A DNA stretch of 32,574 bases from Acidimicrobiaceae bacterium. GTDB lineage: Bacteria; Actinomycetota; Acidimicrobiia; Acidimicrobiales; Palsa-688. This document shows positions 13,201 to 21,824 of this stretch, one piece after another. The notes under the pieces are model-generated. The model saw only the letters and a program-made list of their open reading frames with translations, did not search any database and was not told where the DNA came from. The position numbers and the translations under genes were made by a program. The stretch covers positions 18,663 to 51,236 of the forward strand of contig PMWT01000140.1 in NCBI GenBank assembly GCA_003166025.1, read 5' to 3'. Positions within the stretch are counted from its first letter, which is position 1. The number at the start of each line of letters is the position of its first letter.

Positions 13201-16035
13201 CTACGCCTCTCGGGTGGCCGGGGCATCTTCGCCGGGCTCGGCGGAGCCGCCGGCCACAACGCCCGCACCATTACCGCCGTCGGCCCCGTGACCGCTCCCG
13301 GCCCCGTTGTGGACGTCGGCGTCCTCGTCGTCGGTGGCACCGGCACCGTTGTGGACGGCCCCGGGGCCCTCAGCGGGCGACGACGGCTCGCGCCCCCATG
13401 CCCCCTTCAGAGCATCCCCCAGGTAGGACATGTCCGCCGCCCAGTCGGGCATGCGCACCATGCCGGTACGGCGCACCGAGCGCACGGGGGCGACGGGCCG
13501 GCGCACCAGGACCACCAGGCCGATCAGTCCCAAGATGGTGAGGGCCCAGCCCGCGTAGTCCACGGGCGTAGTGCCGTACGACAGGCTCACGTGGTGAGAG
13601 GTCGGGACCACCACCATCAAGTTGGGGCTGACGCGGTAGGGCCCCGTGGCCCCCGACGCCTGCCAGTTGGGGAAGTAGGAGATGCTGACCAGTACGGGCA
13701 CGCCCGTCCGGGAGACGTCGAAGCTGATCGAGGCGTTGTGTTCGACGATGTGACTGACCGTCGTGGACGGCTCCGGCTGCACGGGCAGGCTGTTGACCAC
13801 GCCGATCTTGGAGTCCCCGTAGGGGACCCTGGCCCAGGACGAGGGCCCGCTGGCAGCCAGGTAGACGTCCCAGTCCGCGGGGGTGTCGTACCAGGTCGTC
13901 ATCACGCTCAAGTACTTCGGCTGGCTCGAGTTGTTGAGCCCGTCCATGACAACAGGCTGGTCGGCCAAGGGGCGCACCCGGGGCGAGCCGAGGACCATGT
14001 AGACCTTCCAGAACTGGCGCTGGATGCCGGTCGGCCCGCCGGTGTTGCCGGCGTAGCTGATCTCGAAGGGCCCCAGCGTGTCGATGAGCTTCAGGGAGGG
14101 GTCGGCGGCCGCCTGTTGCTGGAGCTCGGTATTGAGCGCCATGTAGTACTTGACGCCGAGCATTTGCAGGTGCTCGGCACCGAGCGTCACGTCGGGCCCG
14201 CTGGCATAGGGGATCCCGACCATCGGGTCGGACGGCTGGAGCGACAGCTCCGACTGGTCGATGAAGTGGAACGGGGTCGTGGCCGAGGCCTCGTAGTAGA
14301 GGCCCTCCATCGAGTCGATGCACCCGTTGGTCCAGTAAGGCAACATCGTGAGGGCGTCCGGCGTGCCGTAGTTGTTCATCTGGGACTGGTACTCCCACAT
14401 GAGGTCGCCACAGCCGTAGGTCTTTGAGAGCTTCTCGAGGGAGGTGACGATGTCCTCGTACTCGGGCCAGCGGGTCTTGGCGCACGCCGCCGCTTCGCCG
14501 GGGTCGGTGGCCAGGGACGTGCACCCGGCCTGGTAGCCGCTGTAGTTCCAACTGATCCAGCTCGGGATGTAGGACTCGCTCTTCTGGGGTATGCCGAGGA
14601 ACTCGTAATCGCCGTTGGCCACACCATGCTCGCCCGGGAGTATGCGCAGCGGGAAACCCACCCACACAAGGACCAGCACCAGGACGATGAGGGGCGCCGG
14701 CAGCATCGCCGCCCGCAGCGTCACCAGGTAATTGGTGCTCCGCTGCGCCACCAGCCAATAGAGCTCGGCCACCGCCAAGGCGGCCAGGACGTAGAGGGCC
14801 AGGAACCAGAAAGGCAGTACCCGGTTGTTCCACAGGATGCTCTGGGGCATGAAGCGGAAGGCCAGGGCGGCCAGTACGGCCATGATGGAGAAGAACTCCC
14901 CGATCCGGCGCCGGTTGACCAGGCTCAGCCCTGCACCGAGGGTGGCCAGCACGAACAGCCACGTGTCATTCGGGTTGCTCTGGGGGAACAGGCCGGCCAG
15001 GTAGTCCGTGTTGCGCGTGTAGCCCATGTTGGTGACATAGGGGAACCGCAGTTCAAACGGCAGCGCCCACCACGCGGCGATGCACCCGGCGACCACAAGG
15101 GTGGGCACCGCCCACCACAGCGCCCCCCGCCAGTCCCGGTTGCGCAACCCGTAGAGCACGATGAGCACGATGAGGCCCATGGCCGCGAACATCGTCGGGT
15201 CGATGTGGGACATGAACGTGCAGGCGAACAACACCGCCGCCAGGGCGCGGTAACGGCCCGTCTGCAACCCGCGCATGACGACGCCGAGGAACACCAGGGC
15301 GAACCACAGGCTCCAGGCGAAGGCAAACTCGCCGGCCAGCGTCGAGGGGATATTGCCCCCGTAGATCGAGTACTCGGTACCGAACATATAAGGCAATGTG
15401 GCCGCGGCCAGGACCGCGGGCACGGGGAAAGGCGCCTTCGCCATGCGCCCCATGAGCCAGCCCGCCACCGGCATAAGGATCATGGGCGCGGCGGTGCCGA
15501 GCTTGAAGGCGATGTCGTAGGGGAACACCTGGGCCAGGGCGACAATGCTGTAAACGGGCATCGGGAAATAGAAGGTCACGGCCGGGAACCCGTCCCAGTT
15601 GGACGACGTCCAGCCCGTCAGGCGGAGGTTGGGCAGCAGTTGGTGTTGGGCTATCCAGGGCAGGATCACGTGCGCCCCGGTATCACCGCCAGCGACGGTG
15701 GTGTTGCGGAACAGGTTGGACGGCTCGAACTGCACGAGAACGAAGATCACGGAGGCCGCCACGACCACGAAGGTGACGAACTGCTCAGGCCTCCCTATCC
15801 TGCGGACCCTCTCCCATAACCGGTTGTTGCCGCCCTGGAGAGCATGGCGGGGCCCGCCTGCCGGGCGGTAGGTGGTGGCTTCGTCGGAGCTGGCTTCCTC
15901 GGCGCTCTCATCAGGCACCACGCTCCAGTACCCCTCCCCCGCCGCCGTCCCAACCTCGGCCGCCGTCCCAACCTCGGCCGTGGGCCCTGCACCTGCCGCC
16001 GATGACGCGCCGGCCCGCTCGTCGGTGTAGGCCAT
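13201..16035 (-). CDS. Large PTPS-related polytopic membrane protein, putative GT-C-type glycosyltransferase
   Basis: 944 residues from the ATG at 16035; the open frame extends further upstream but that part overlaps another gene and reads as low complexity. Residues 1-100 are hydrophilic with an EVGTAA repeat. From about residue 115 there are roughly 12 hydrophobic segments, starting FVTFVVVAASVIFVLVQFEP. The first extracytoplasmic loop has GGDTGAHVILPW and the signature YSIYGGNIPSTLAGEFAFAW, which marks the 6-pyruvoyl-tetrahydropterin-synthase-related membrane family. A ~350-residue extracytoplasmic domain, one further TM helix and an Asn/Gly/Ala-rich disordered tail follow. Topology resembles GT-C polyprenyl-phosphate-sugar transferases, so transfer of a sugar outside the membrane is plausible but unproven. 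It ends 56 nt before the manB start, on the same strand. Confidence 0.75.
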   Translation of the reverse strand: MAYTDERAGASSAAGAGPTAEVGTAAEVGTAAGEGYWSVVPDESAEEASSDEATTYRPAGGPRHALQGGNNRLWERVRRIGRPEQFVTFVVVAASVIFVLVQFEPSNLFRNTTVAGGDTGAHVILPWIAQHQLLPNLRLTGWTSSNWDGFPAVTFYFPMPVYSIVALAQVFPYDIAFKLGTAAPMILMPVAGWLMGRMAKAPFPVPAVLAAATLPYMFGTEYSIYGGNIPSTLAGEFAFAWSLWFALVFLGVVMRGLQTGRYRALAAVLFACTFMSHIDPTMFAAMGLIVLIVLYGLRNRDWRGALWWAVPTLVVAGCIAAWWALPFELRFPYVTNMGYTRNTDYLAGLFPQSNPNDTWLFVLATLGAGLSLVNRRRIGEFFSIMAVLAALAFRFMPQSILWNNRVLPFWFLALYVLAALAVAELYWLVAQRSTNYLVTLRAAMLPAPLIVLVLVLVWVGFPLRILPGEHGVANGDYEFLGIPQKSESYIPSWISWNYSGYQAGCTSLATDPGEAAACAKTRWPEYEDIVTSLEKLSKTYGCGDLMWEYQSQMNNYGTPDALTMLPYWTNGCIDSMEGLYYEASATTPFHFIDQSELSLQPSDPMVGIPYASGPDVTLGAEHLQMLGVKYYMALNTELQQQAAADPSLKLIDTLGPFEISYAGNTGGPTGIQRQFWKVYMVLGSPRVRPLADQPVVMDGLNNSSQPKYLSVMTTWYDTPADWDVYLAASGPSSWARVPYGDSKIGVVNSLPVQPEPSTTVSHIVEHNASISFDVSRTGVPVLVSISYFPNWQASGATGPYRVSPNLMVVVPTSHHVSLSYGTTPVDYAGWALTILGLIGLVVLVRRPVAPVRSVRRTGMVRMPDWAADMSYLGDALKGAWGREPSSPAEGPGAVHNGAGATDDEDADVHNGAGSGHGADGGNGAGVVAGGSAEPGEDAPATREA
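15941..15976. repeat. 18-bp tandem repeat (two copies) in the membrane-protein 5' coding region
   Basis: GCCGCCGTCCCAACCTCG is repeated exactly twice. It encodes a duplicated six-residue EVGTAA unit in the hydrophilic N-terminal tail. Being a multiple of three, copy number could vary without breaking the frame. Confidence 0.75.
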
Positions 16036-16112
16036 TGGTAGCCATTCTGGTCGGTGCCGAGGCATCTGTGAAGCCGGGCCGCCACCGGGCCTCCCGGGCG
16101 GCCCTGCTCGCC

Positions 16113-16283
16113 TCAGCGTTCGACGGTAGCCAGGTCGAGCACCCCGGCCAGAGACAGGACCCCGTCCCGAGTCTCCCACCACCGCAGGTCACAGAACGAG
16201 CAGCTATGAAGGCCGACCAGCTCACCGCTGACGACCATCTGGATCACCACCAGCTCTCTGGTCTCACAGTTCGGACACTTCAC
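16113..16283 (-). CDS. Small zinc-ribbon protein (56 aa)
   Basis: This short gene starts at the GTG at 16283 and stops at the TGA at 16113-16115. The start is supported by a strong Shine-Dalgarno, GAGGAGAG at 16298-16291, 7 nt upstream. The protein has two zinc knuckles, CPNC at residues 3-6 and CSFC at 28-31, separated by a strand-rich segment (ELVVIQMVVSGELVGLHS), followed by DLRWWETRDG and a short helix. The spacing is that of a classic zinc ribbon, a fold used for protein or nucleic-acid binding. I cannot assign a function. It lies between the PTPS-related membrane protein (77 nt downstream) and DUF3499 (192 nt upstream), all on the minus strand, so co-transcription with them is likely. 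Supports are the Shine-Dalgarno and the intact Cys pairs. Confidence 0.75.
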   Translation of the reverse strand: MKCPNCETRELVVIQMVVSGELVGLHSCSFCDLRWWETRDGVLSLAGVLDLATVER

Positions 16284-16475
16284 GGTGAAACTCTCCTCGG
16301 GTACCAGTTTGCTGCCAGGGCCCGCGACACCATCCCGTACCCGGGATGTGATGCGGCTGGTAGTCCATCGGCAAATCGGCCGCCCGACCTTAGCCAGTCC
16401 CCCTAGACCGGGGCACCAAAGCCCCAGACGGCGAAGATGGGGACGCCGGCGACCGGGACGCCGGAGACAGGGGCG

Positions 16476-16952
16476 TCAGAGGATCGAACTGAGCCGACTG
16501 CCGCCGTTTGTGCCTGGCCCCTTACCCTGCCCTTTGGTACCCGGCCCCTTGGCGTTGGGGGCGCCCTTGGCACCCGCGCCGGCGGCGGTACCAGTACTCG
16601 GGGCCCCGGGCCGGGCTTCATTGTCGCGGGTACCGCCAGGCGTGGCGGTACCGGGGCTCGGGACGGCACCGGCCGAGGTACCGGCCACTGACGGGACCGC
16701 CGCGGGCGGGTCGCCCTCCGCCGGGCCGAACCTCGATGCCCGACGGTCCACGCAAAACCATCCCCTCGGCACCCTCAGGTTGTCGGCGTGGCGCTCGCAC
16801 AATGGCCAAACATGGGCGGCCATCCTGCGGTCCTGGGGCCCGGCGTCGCTAGCATCGTCGTCCAACCACGCACAACGCGCGTCATAGTCGTAAGCGAGCC
16901 AGGCGGCCGCCTTCCCGTAACAAGCCGGGCGGGCGCAGTGTGCGGCGTTCAC
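16476..16952 (-). CDS. DUF3499 family protein
   Basis: 158 residues from the GTG at 16952. Residues 1-70 match the actinobacterial DUF3499 pattern: CARPAC (C6, C11), AYDYDARCAWLDD, then LCERHADNLRVPRGW (C52, H55). The four Cys/His residues suggest a small metal site. The mycobacterial counterpart is Rv3258c, next to the phosphomannomutase gene, and the same neighbourhood is kept here with two genes inserted. Residues 75-158 are a low-complexity tail of Gly, Thr, Pro, Ala and Lys (GTATPGGT, KGPGTKGQGKGP) that looks disordered. Five in-phase GGTACC hexamers occur in that tail. A TAGTTT hexamer 7 nt before the GTG suggests leaderless expression. The gene is divergent from ftsH. Function is unknown across the family. 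Confidence 0.82.
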   Translation of the reverse strand: MNAAHCARPACYGKAAAWLAYDYDARCAWLDDDASDAGPQDRRMAAHVWPLCERHADNLRVPRGWFCVDRRASRFGPAEGDPPAAVPSVAGTSAGAVPSPGTATPGGTRDNEARPGAPSTGTAAGAGAKGAPNAKGPGTKGQGKGPGTNGGSRLSSIL

Positions 16953-16959
16953 GATGTCG

Positions 16960-16965
16960 AAACTA
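16960..16965 (-). promoter_or_regulatory. Putative -10 box (TAGTTT) of DUF3499
   Basis: On the minus strand TAGTTT lies 7 nt before the GTG at 16952, with no Shine-Dalgarno between. This is the spacing expected when transcription starts at the start codon. No -35 element is evident. Confidence 0.35.
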
Positions 16966-17029
16966 CCGCAGCTAGGGCGCCCAACCGGGCTCCCGGGACG
17001 CCGGTCGGTGATATGCGCACCGCCCGGCC

Positions 17030-17035
17030 TAGGAT
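17030..17035 (+). promoter_or_regulatory. Possible -10 box (TAGGAT) of ftsH
   Basis: TAGGAT lies 9 nt before the ftsH ATG at 17045. A GAGGG at 17037-17041 could be a Shine-Dalgarno. If this box were used, the transcript would begin after that site, so the two signals exclude each other and the call is weak. Confidence 0.25.
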
Positions 17036-17044
17036 TGAGGGTCT

Positions 17045-19144
17045 ATGAGCCGGCAACCAGGAGACATGAGGTCACGCCAGCCCGACCGGTCAAACGGTAA
17101 CAACCCGCCTACGGGGCCTGACCGCTCCTGGCGGTGGGTCCTGATGGCCCTCGCCGCCGTTGTGCTCGTGGCCTTCCTGGTCTCCAACCTGATGTCGGCG
17201 ACCCAGGCGCCCACGGTCAAGTACAGCGCGTTCGTCAACGAGCTCGAGCACGGCCTGGTAAGGAGCGCCGAGGTCAACAGCAACAACGGGGTTATCCAGT
17301 TCACGGGGACAAATGGCGTCCTTTACCAGACCCAGGGGCCGGTGGGCGGCGTTGTAGTGGACACCACCGAGGTGTCGATGCTCCAGAAGTACCTGGGCGA
17401 TAAGGGGGGCCTGTCCTTCAGTTCCCCGGGCAACTCGTGGTTCATAAGCCTGCTCCCCACGTTGATCCTGATCGGCGTGGTCGTGCTCGTCTTCGTCTGG
17501 ATGGCCCGGCGCGCCCAGGGCCAGATGGGCGGGATCATGTCCATCGGGCGGAGCCGCGCCAAGGTCTATACGACCGAACGGCCCCGGACAACTTTCGCCG
17601 ACGTAGCCGGGTACGAGGGCGTAAAAACGGAAATCCGAGAAGTCGTGGACTTCCTGCGTTCTTCGGCGCGGTTCAAAGAGATCGGGGCCAAGATCCCCAA
17701 AGGGGTGCTCCTGGTCGGACCGCCGGGCACAGGCAAGACCCTTTTGGCTCGCGCCGTGGCGGGCGAAGCCGGGGTGCCGTTCATGTCGGTCACGGGCTCG
17801 GACTTCATGGAGATGTTCGTCGGGGTCGGTGCCTCCCGCGTGCGCGACCTCTTCCAGAACGCCCGCAAACAGGCACCGGCCATCATTTTCGTCGACGAGA
17901 TCGACTCCATCGGGCGCAAGCGAGGGGCTGGGCTGGGCGGTGGCCACGACGAGCGCGAGCAGACGCTCAACCAGATGCTGGCAGAGATGGACGGCTTCGA
18001 GGCCACCGAAGGCATCGTCATGATGGCGGCGACCAACCGTCCCGACATCCTGGACCCGGCGTTGCTGCGGCCCGGCCGCTTCGACCGCCAGATCGTGGTA
18101 CCCCTCCCCGATCTCGAGGAGCGCCTGCCCATCCTGAAGGTGCACTGCAAGGACAAGCGCATCGGCCCCGACGTCGACCTGATGGTCGTGGCCCGGGGCA
18201 CCCCGGGGATGAGCGGTGCCGACCTCGCCAACCTCGTCAACGAGTCCGCGCTCCACGCGGTGAGGCGCAGCGCCTCGGCCATCGCCATGGCCGACTTCGA
18301 CGCCGCCCGAGACCGGGTGCTGATGGGCCAGCGGCGGGAGTCGACCGTCTTGTCGGAGAAGGAGAAGATGGCCACCGCCTACCACGAGGGTGGCCACGCT
18401 GTCCTGGCCTATGTGCTCCCTGACGCCGACCCCGTCCACAAGGTGACGATCCTGCCGACGGGCATGGCGCTCGGCGTCACCCAGCAGTTGCCCATCGAGG
18501 AACGTCACACCTATTGGCGTGAGTACATCGAAGACGCTCTTTGCGTGATGATGGGCGGCCGCTGCGCCGAGGAGCTCATCTTCGGCACGCTGTCCACCGG
18601 CGGCTCGAACGACCTCCAGAGGGCCACCGAGATGGCCCGCAAGATGGTGCGCGAGTTCGGCATGTCCGAACGCGTCGGCCCGATGGCGTGGGGCAACGGC
18701 GGCGAGGTCTTCCTGGGCGACGACCTGATGCACACCCGCGATTACAGCGACGTCACCTCCCGGGTCATCGACGAAGAGGTCGAACGGATCCTGCGGGACC
18801 AGGAAGCCAGAGCACTGAGGCTGTTGCGCGAACACCAGCATGGGCTGGCGGCCGTCGCCCAGGCTCTCATCCAGCGCGAGACGATCAACGGTCTTGAGGT
18901 GGCCCGGATCGTGGACCAGGCCTACGGGCGGCCGGTGCACGACCAGCTGACGGTGCCCAGCTTCGCCACGGTGCTGGCCAATGGGGCCGGGCACGATCCC
19001 GAGGCCTTCCCCGGAGAGGCTCCCGGGATGGGTGGGGGCCCGGGGGCGACTTTGCAGTCCGCTCGGGCCGATGGGCTCTTGGCGCCGGACGGCCCGCACG
19101 CGCCGGGCGCCCCGCCGGTGCCTGGTACCACTCCCACGAGGTGA
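17045..19144 (+). CDS. ftsH: ATP-dependent zinc metalloprotease FtsH
   Basis: A 699-residue membrane AAA+ protease. Two N-terminal membrane segments (about 30-48 and 132-152) flank the extracytoplasmic FtsH domain. The AAA module has Walker A GPPGTGKT (225-232), the pore loop [11 protein letters not shown], Walker [12 protein letters not shown] and the second region of homology [18 protein letters not shown]. The peptidase domain has the zinc-binding H447EGGH451, where most FtsH proteins have HEAGH. The likely third ligand Asp is in [13 protein letters not shown] Gly/Pro-rich tail of ~60 residues follows. It degrades unstable membrane and cytosolic proteins. The start ATG has GAGGG 3 nt upstream. 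The stop overlaps the GTG of the kelch gene as GTGA, so the two are translationally coupled. In many actinobacteria ftsH sits beside folE or hpt; here it does not. Confidence 0.95.
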   Translation: MSRQPGDMRSRQPDRSNGNNPPTGPDRSWRWVLMALAAVVLVAFLVSNLMSATQAPTVKYSAFVNELEHGLVRSAEVNSNNGVIQFTGTNGVLYQTQGPVGGVVVDTTEVSMLQKYLGDKGGLSFSSPGNSWFISLLPTLILIGVVVLVFVWMARRAQGQMGGIMSIGRSRAKVYTTERPRTTFADVAGYEGVKTEIREVVDFLRSSARFKEIGAKIPKGVLLVGPPGTGKTLLARAVAGEAGVPFMSVTGSDFMEMFVGVGASRVRDLFQNARKQAPAIIFVDEIDSIGRKRGAGLGGGHDEREQTLNQMLAEMDGFEATEGIVMMAATNRPDILDPALLRPGRFDRQIVVPLPDLEERLPILKVHCKDKRIGPDVDLMVVARGTPGMSGADLANLVNESALHAVRRSASAIAMADFDAARDRVLMGQRRESTVLSEKEKMATAYHEGGHAVLAYVLPDADPVHKVTILPTGMALGVTQQLPIEERHTYWREYIEDALCVMMGGRCAEELIFGTLSTGGSNDLQRATEMARKMVREFGMSERVGPMAWGNGGEVFLGDDLMHTRDYSDVTSRVIDEEVERILRDQEARALRLLREHQHGLAAVAQALIQRETINGLEVARIVDQAYGRPVHDQLTVPSFATVLANGAGHDPEAFPGEAPGMGGGPGATLQSARADGLLAPDGPHAPGAPPVPGTTPTR

Positions 19145-20391
19145 AGCCGGGCGTCAAGCCACCCCCGTACCGGGGCGTACGCGGGCGTCACCGTAGCACT
19201 GGGATGGGGCGGCGCTTCTGGGCCGCTCTTATCGCCCTCGTGGTGCTGGCGGCGGTGATCGTCGGGGTGCTGGTGGTGGAGAGGCACCACGGCACCGGTA
19301 CCGGTGCAGGCAAGAGCGCGACCGGAGCCGCCGGTGCTCATGGGACCGGGGGCAAGACCACCTTGAAAGCCAAGCCACGGCCGGTGCCGCCTCCCGACGT
19401 CTCCGCCACGGTGCTGGCGAAGCGCCTGCCGGTGCCTGTCACTCGGGCCGTCGTGCTGGCCGGGCCAGGCCCGGATCTGGTCGTGGCCGGAGGGCTCACC
19501 CCGACGGGGACGTCGGGGAACGGGGCGTTCCTGCTCAACCCCGGTACGGGCGCCATTCGCCTGGTGGCCGGCCTGGTAACGGCCGAGCACGACGCCTCCG
19601 GCGCCGTCCTGGCCGGCCACGACGTGATCTTCGGCGGGTACGTGGCAGGCGCTGGGACAGGGGCCACCGGTACAGGGGCCGGCTCGACGGCCAGCTCCAC
19701 CGTCCAGATCTTTAAGGCACCGTCGGGCGCGGTGGTACCCGCCTCGGCCGTGCCCATGGCCACAGCCACGGCCGGGCTGCCCCAACCCCGTGCCGGCTCG
19801 ACAACGGTCATCATCGGGACGACCTGCTATGTCGTTGGCGGCGCCGAGGGAGCTTCAGCGGACCGGGAGGTGTTGGCTACGACGGACGGCCGCACGTTCC
19901 GGGCCGTCGCCTCCCTGCCCGTCCCCGTCGAGTACCCGGCCGTCGCCGCGGTGGACGGTCGCATCTTCGTTTTCGGGGGCACCACCGTGGGCGGCCGCGC
20001 CAGTGCGCCGGTCGACGACATCCAGCGGGTCGACCCGGCGACGGGACAGGCCAGTGTCGTGGGCCACCTGCCCACGCCCCTGGAGGGCGCCGGCGCGGCC
20101 ACGCTCGACGGCCACATCTACATCGCCGGCGGCTATACGGGTGTAGCGGTCGAGGGCACCGTCTGGGGCTTCGAACCGTCCACCGCCACCGTGGTCGTCT
20201 CGGGCCACGTGGTGCCCGTGTCCTTCTCCGGCCTGGCCGTGACGGGGACCACAGCGTGGTTGGTGGGCGGCCAGTCCGCAGGCCGGCCGGTCGGCACCGT
20301 GCAGGCCTTCAGGCCCGTGACCGCTCAGCCCCCCGGGGTTAGGACCACGACGGGCGCCAAACTGACGCCGGTGGCGGGTGGGACGGCGTAG
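19141..20391 (+). CDS. Membrane-anchored kelch-type beta-propeller protein
   Basis: 416 residues from the GTG at 19141, which overlaps the ftsH stop by 4 nt. A basic N-terminus (GVRGRHR...GMGRR) precedes one membrane helix at about 25-46 (FWAALIALVVLAAVIVGVLVV), then a Gly/Thr/Ala linker. The rest holds about six kelch-like blades, each with a di-glycine strand: VVAGGLTPTG, VIFGGYVAG, CYVVGGAEG, IFVFGGTTVGG, IYIAGGYTG and AWLVGGQSAG. The orientation is probably N-in with the propeller outside the cell. Coupling to ftsH suggests a partner, adaptor or substrate of the protease, but no homologue with known function is recognised. The last 67 nt overlap the 3' end of the convergent DUF5719 gene. 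Confidence 0.8.
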   Translation: MKPGVKPPPYRGVRGRHRSTGMGRRFWAALIALVVLAAVIVGVLVVERHHGTGTGAGKSATGAAGAHGTGGKTTLKAKPRPVPPPDVSATVLAKRLPVPVTRAVVLAGPGPDLVVAGGLTPTGTSGNGAFLLNPGTGAIRLVAGLVTAEHDASGAVLAGHDVIFGGYVAGAGTGATGTGAGSTASSTVQIFKAPSGAVVPASAVPMATATAGLPQPRAGSTTVIIGTTCYVVGGAEGASADREVLATTDGRTFRAVASLPVPVEYPAVAAVDGRIFVFGGTTVGGRASAPVDDIQRVDPATGQASVVGHLPTPLEGAGAATLDGHIYIAGGYTGVAVEGTVWGFEPSTATVVVSGHVVPVSFSGLAVTGTTAWLVGGQSAGRPVGTVQAFRPVTAQPPGVRTTTGAKLTPVAGGTA

Positions 20392-21824
20392 GAGTCCTTT
20401 TCGACCAGCACCGGCTGCGAGCTCGACACGACGAGGACCTGGTCCGTGTCCACACCGCTCAGGGCCTCTTCCCCATGCTGGCCCGCGGCCACCACCAGGG
20501 CCGGCACGCCGGCCACCGGCTCCCGCCGGCCATCGGACACGGACTCGACCGACACCACCGCCGGCCTGGTACCGGGGTTGACGAGCTCCAGCCGGATGCG
20601 GGGTTCCAGGACCTGGACGTTCGGCGCCACGAGCCACTGCTCGGCCGGGACCGCCTCGCCCAGCAAGCTCGCCGTCCCGCGGTACAGGGAGGGTTTACCG
20701 GCCGTGACCGAGCGTTCGGCCACGACCGCCACGCCGTTGGTGCTCCGCATGTGGACGGCATAGGCGATACCCGGCAACGCCCACGGCTGACCGTTGATCG
20801 TCAGTACCGAGGTGCCGTACGGGCCCACGGTCAGCTGTTGGGAGCTCCCGAGCCCCTCTCCGGCGCCTGCCGCCACCAGGCTCAGGTCCAGCTGCGCCGT
20901 GCCGCCACCGGGGTTATAGACCACATACCTTTCGGTAAAGCCCGGGCCGTCGCCTCCCTCGGGCCACCACCACGAAGTCGACGGCTGAGCCGCGCCGAGG
21001 GTGAGGCCCGTCCCGGGCTGGGGGAGGACTGGGTCCAGCGCACCGGGGGTCCCCAGGCGCGGGGCCCGGGCTGGCGGCTTGGTCACGATCTCGGTCTGAA
21101 AGGCCACGATCCCCCCGGCGCGGGTCGTGACCGTTACCGCGATCTGCGAGCGCCGGCGCAGGTGGCTCCCAAGGTCGAGCACGGTCAGGCCCTGAGCCGG
21201 CACGACCACACCACGAAAAGCGTCCGGCGCCTCTTGGCCCAGCTCGGTCGTGAAAGAGAGGTCGGCCACGGCCGCCTCCGGGTAGGGGTTCAGCAGGGAA
21301 ATGTCGTCCGAGGCGTTCCGCAGGACTGCCCCGTCGGGGAAGTACCACTGCGAAGAGGTACTGGAGGCGCACGGCTGGCTCGCCGATCCCTCGTGCGTGC
21401 TGATCACCTGGCTGACGCTCGCCATTCCCCCGAAGAGGGTGACGACCGCCCCTACCCATTGAGCGGGCGAGAAGAACGGGCTGGCGGGGAGGTCCTCAGG
21501 GATGAGCTGGTCAGACCCCGAGGGTACCGAGAGGTCCAGCTGTGATGCCGCGCCGGACGACCAGACCAGGCTCACTGTCGCTTTGACGGGCCCGGGCCCC
21601 GCGTTGTCCACCAACAGGTCCCCAGGAGCGGTCCCGCCGGGCGAGGTCGCCCCGGCGCAGTACCACGACGAGGACAGTGCCAGCGCCGGAGCCAAGCTGG
21701 GGGTGGGCACCACGAGAGCAACGGCCTGGGCGCCACCTGCCCCCGCCGGGCGCCCGAGGATGCCGGCCACGACCAGTAGGCAAACGAGGAGCGCCACCAC
21801 AGGCAGGCGGCGGACCTCAGCCAA
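20325..21824 (-). CDS. DUF5719 family secreted protein
   Basis: 499 residues starting at the TTG at 21824, chosen because GGAGGGCGAG lies about 5-8 nt upstream. An N-terminal signal anchor (LPVVALLVCLLVVAGILG, about residues 7-24) is followed by a long extracytoplasmic region of beta-rich repeats. Each has a strand of the type WYCAGATSPGGTAPGDLLVDNAGP, ISLLNPYPEAAVADLSF or RYVVYNPGGGTAQLDLSL. This matches the actinobacterial DUF5719 family, almost always encoded next to a large GT2 protein. The TTG overlaps the end of that gene here by 8 nt, so translation is coupled. A role in cell-envelope polysaccharide assembly, as partner of the glycosyltransferase, is inferred from this linkage only. 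Its 3' end overlaps the convergent kelch gene by 67 nt. Confidence 0.8.
   Translation of the reverse strand: MAEVRRLPVVALLVCLLVVAGILGRPAGAGGAQAVALVVPTPSLAPALALSSSWYCAGATSPGGTAPGDLLVDNAGPGPVKATVSLVWSSGAASQLDLSVPSGSDQLIPEDLPASPFFSPAQWVGAVVTLFGGMASVSQVISTHEGSASQPCASSTSSQWYFPDGAVLRNASDDISLLNPYPEAAVADLSFTTELGQEAPDAFRGVVVPAQGLTVLDLGSHLRRRSQIAVTVTTRAGGIVAFQTEIVTKPPARAPRLGTPGALDPVLPQPGTGLTLGAAQPSTSWWWPEGGDGPGFTERYVVYNPGGGTAQLDLSLVAAGAGEGLGSSQQLTVGPYGTSVLTINGQPWALPGIAYAVHMRSTNGVAVVAERSVTAGKPSLYRGTASLLGEAVPAEQWLVAPNVQVLEPRIRLELVNPGTRPAVVSVESVSDGRREPVAGVPALVVAAGQHGEEALSGVDTDQVLVVSSSQPVLVEKDSYAVPPATGVSLAPVVVLTPGG

Noticed and set aside
17090..19099. 669-residue open frame antisense to ftsH
   Set aside because: A shadow of the ftsH codon pattern with no recognisable motifs; ftsH itself is intact.
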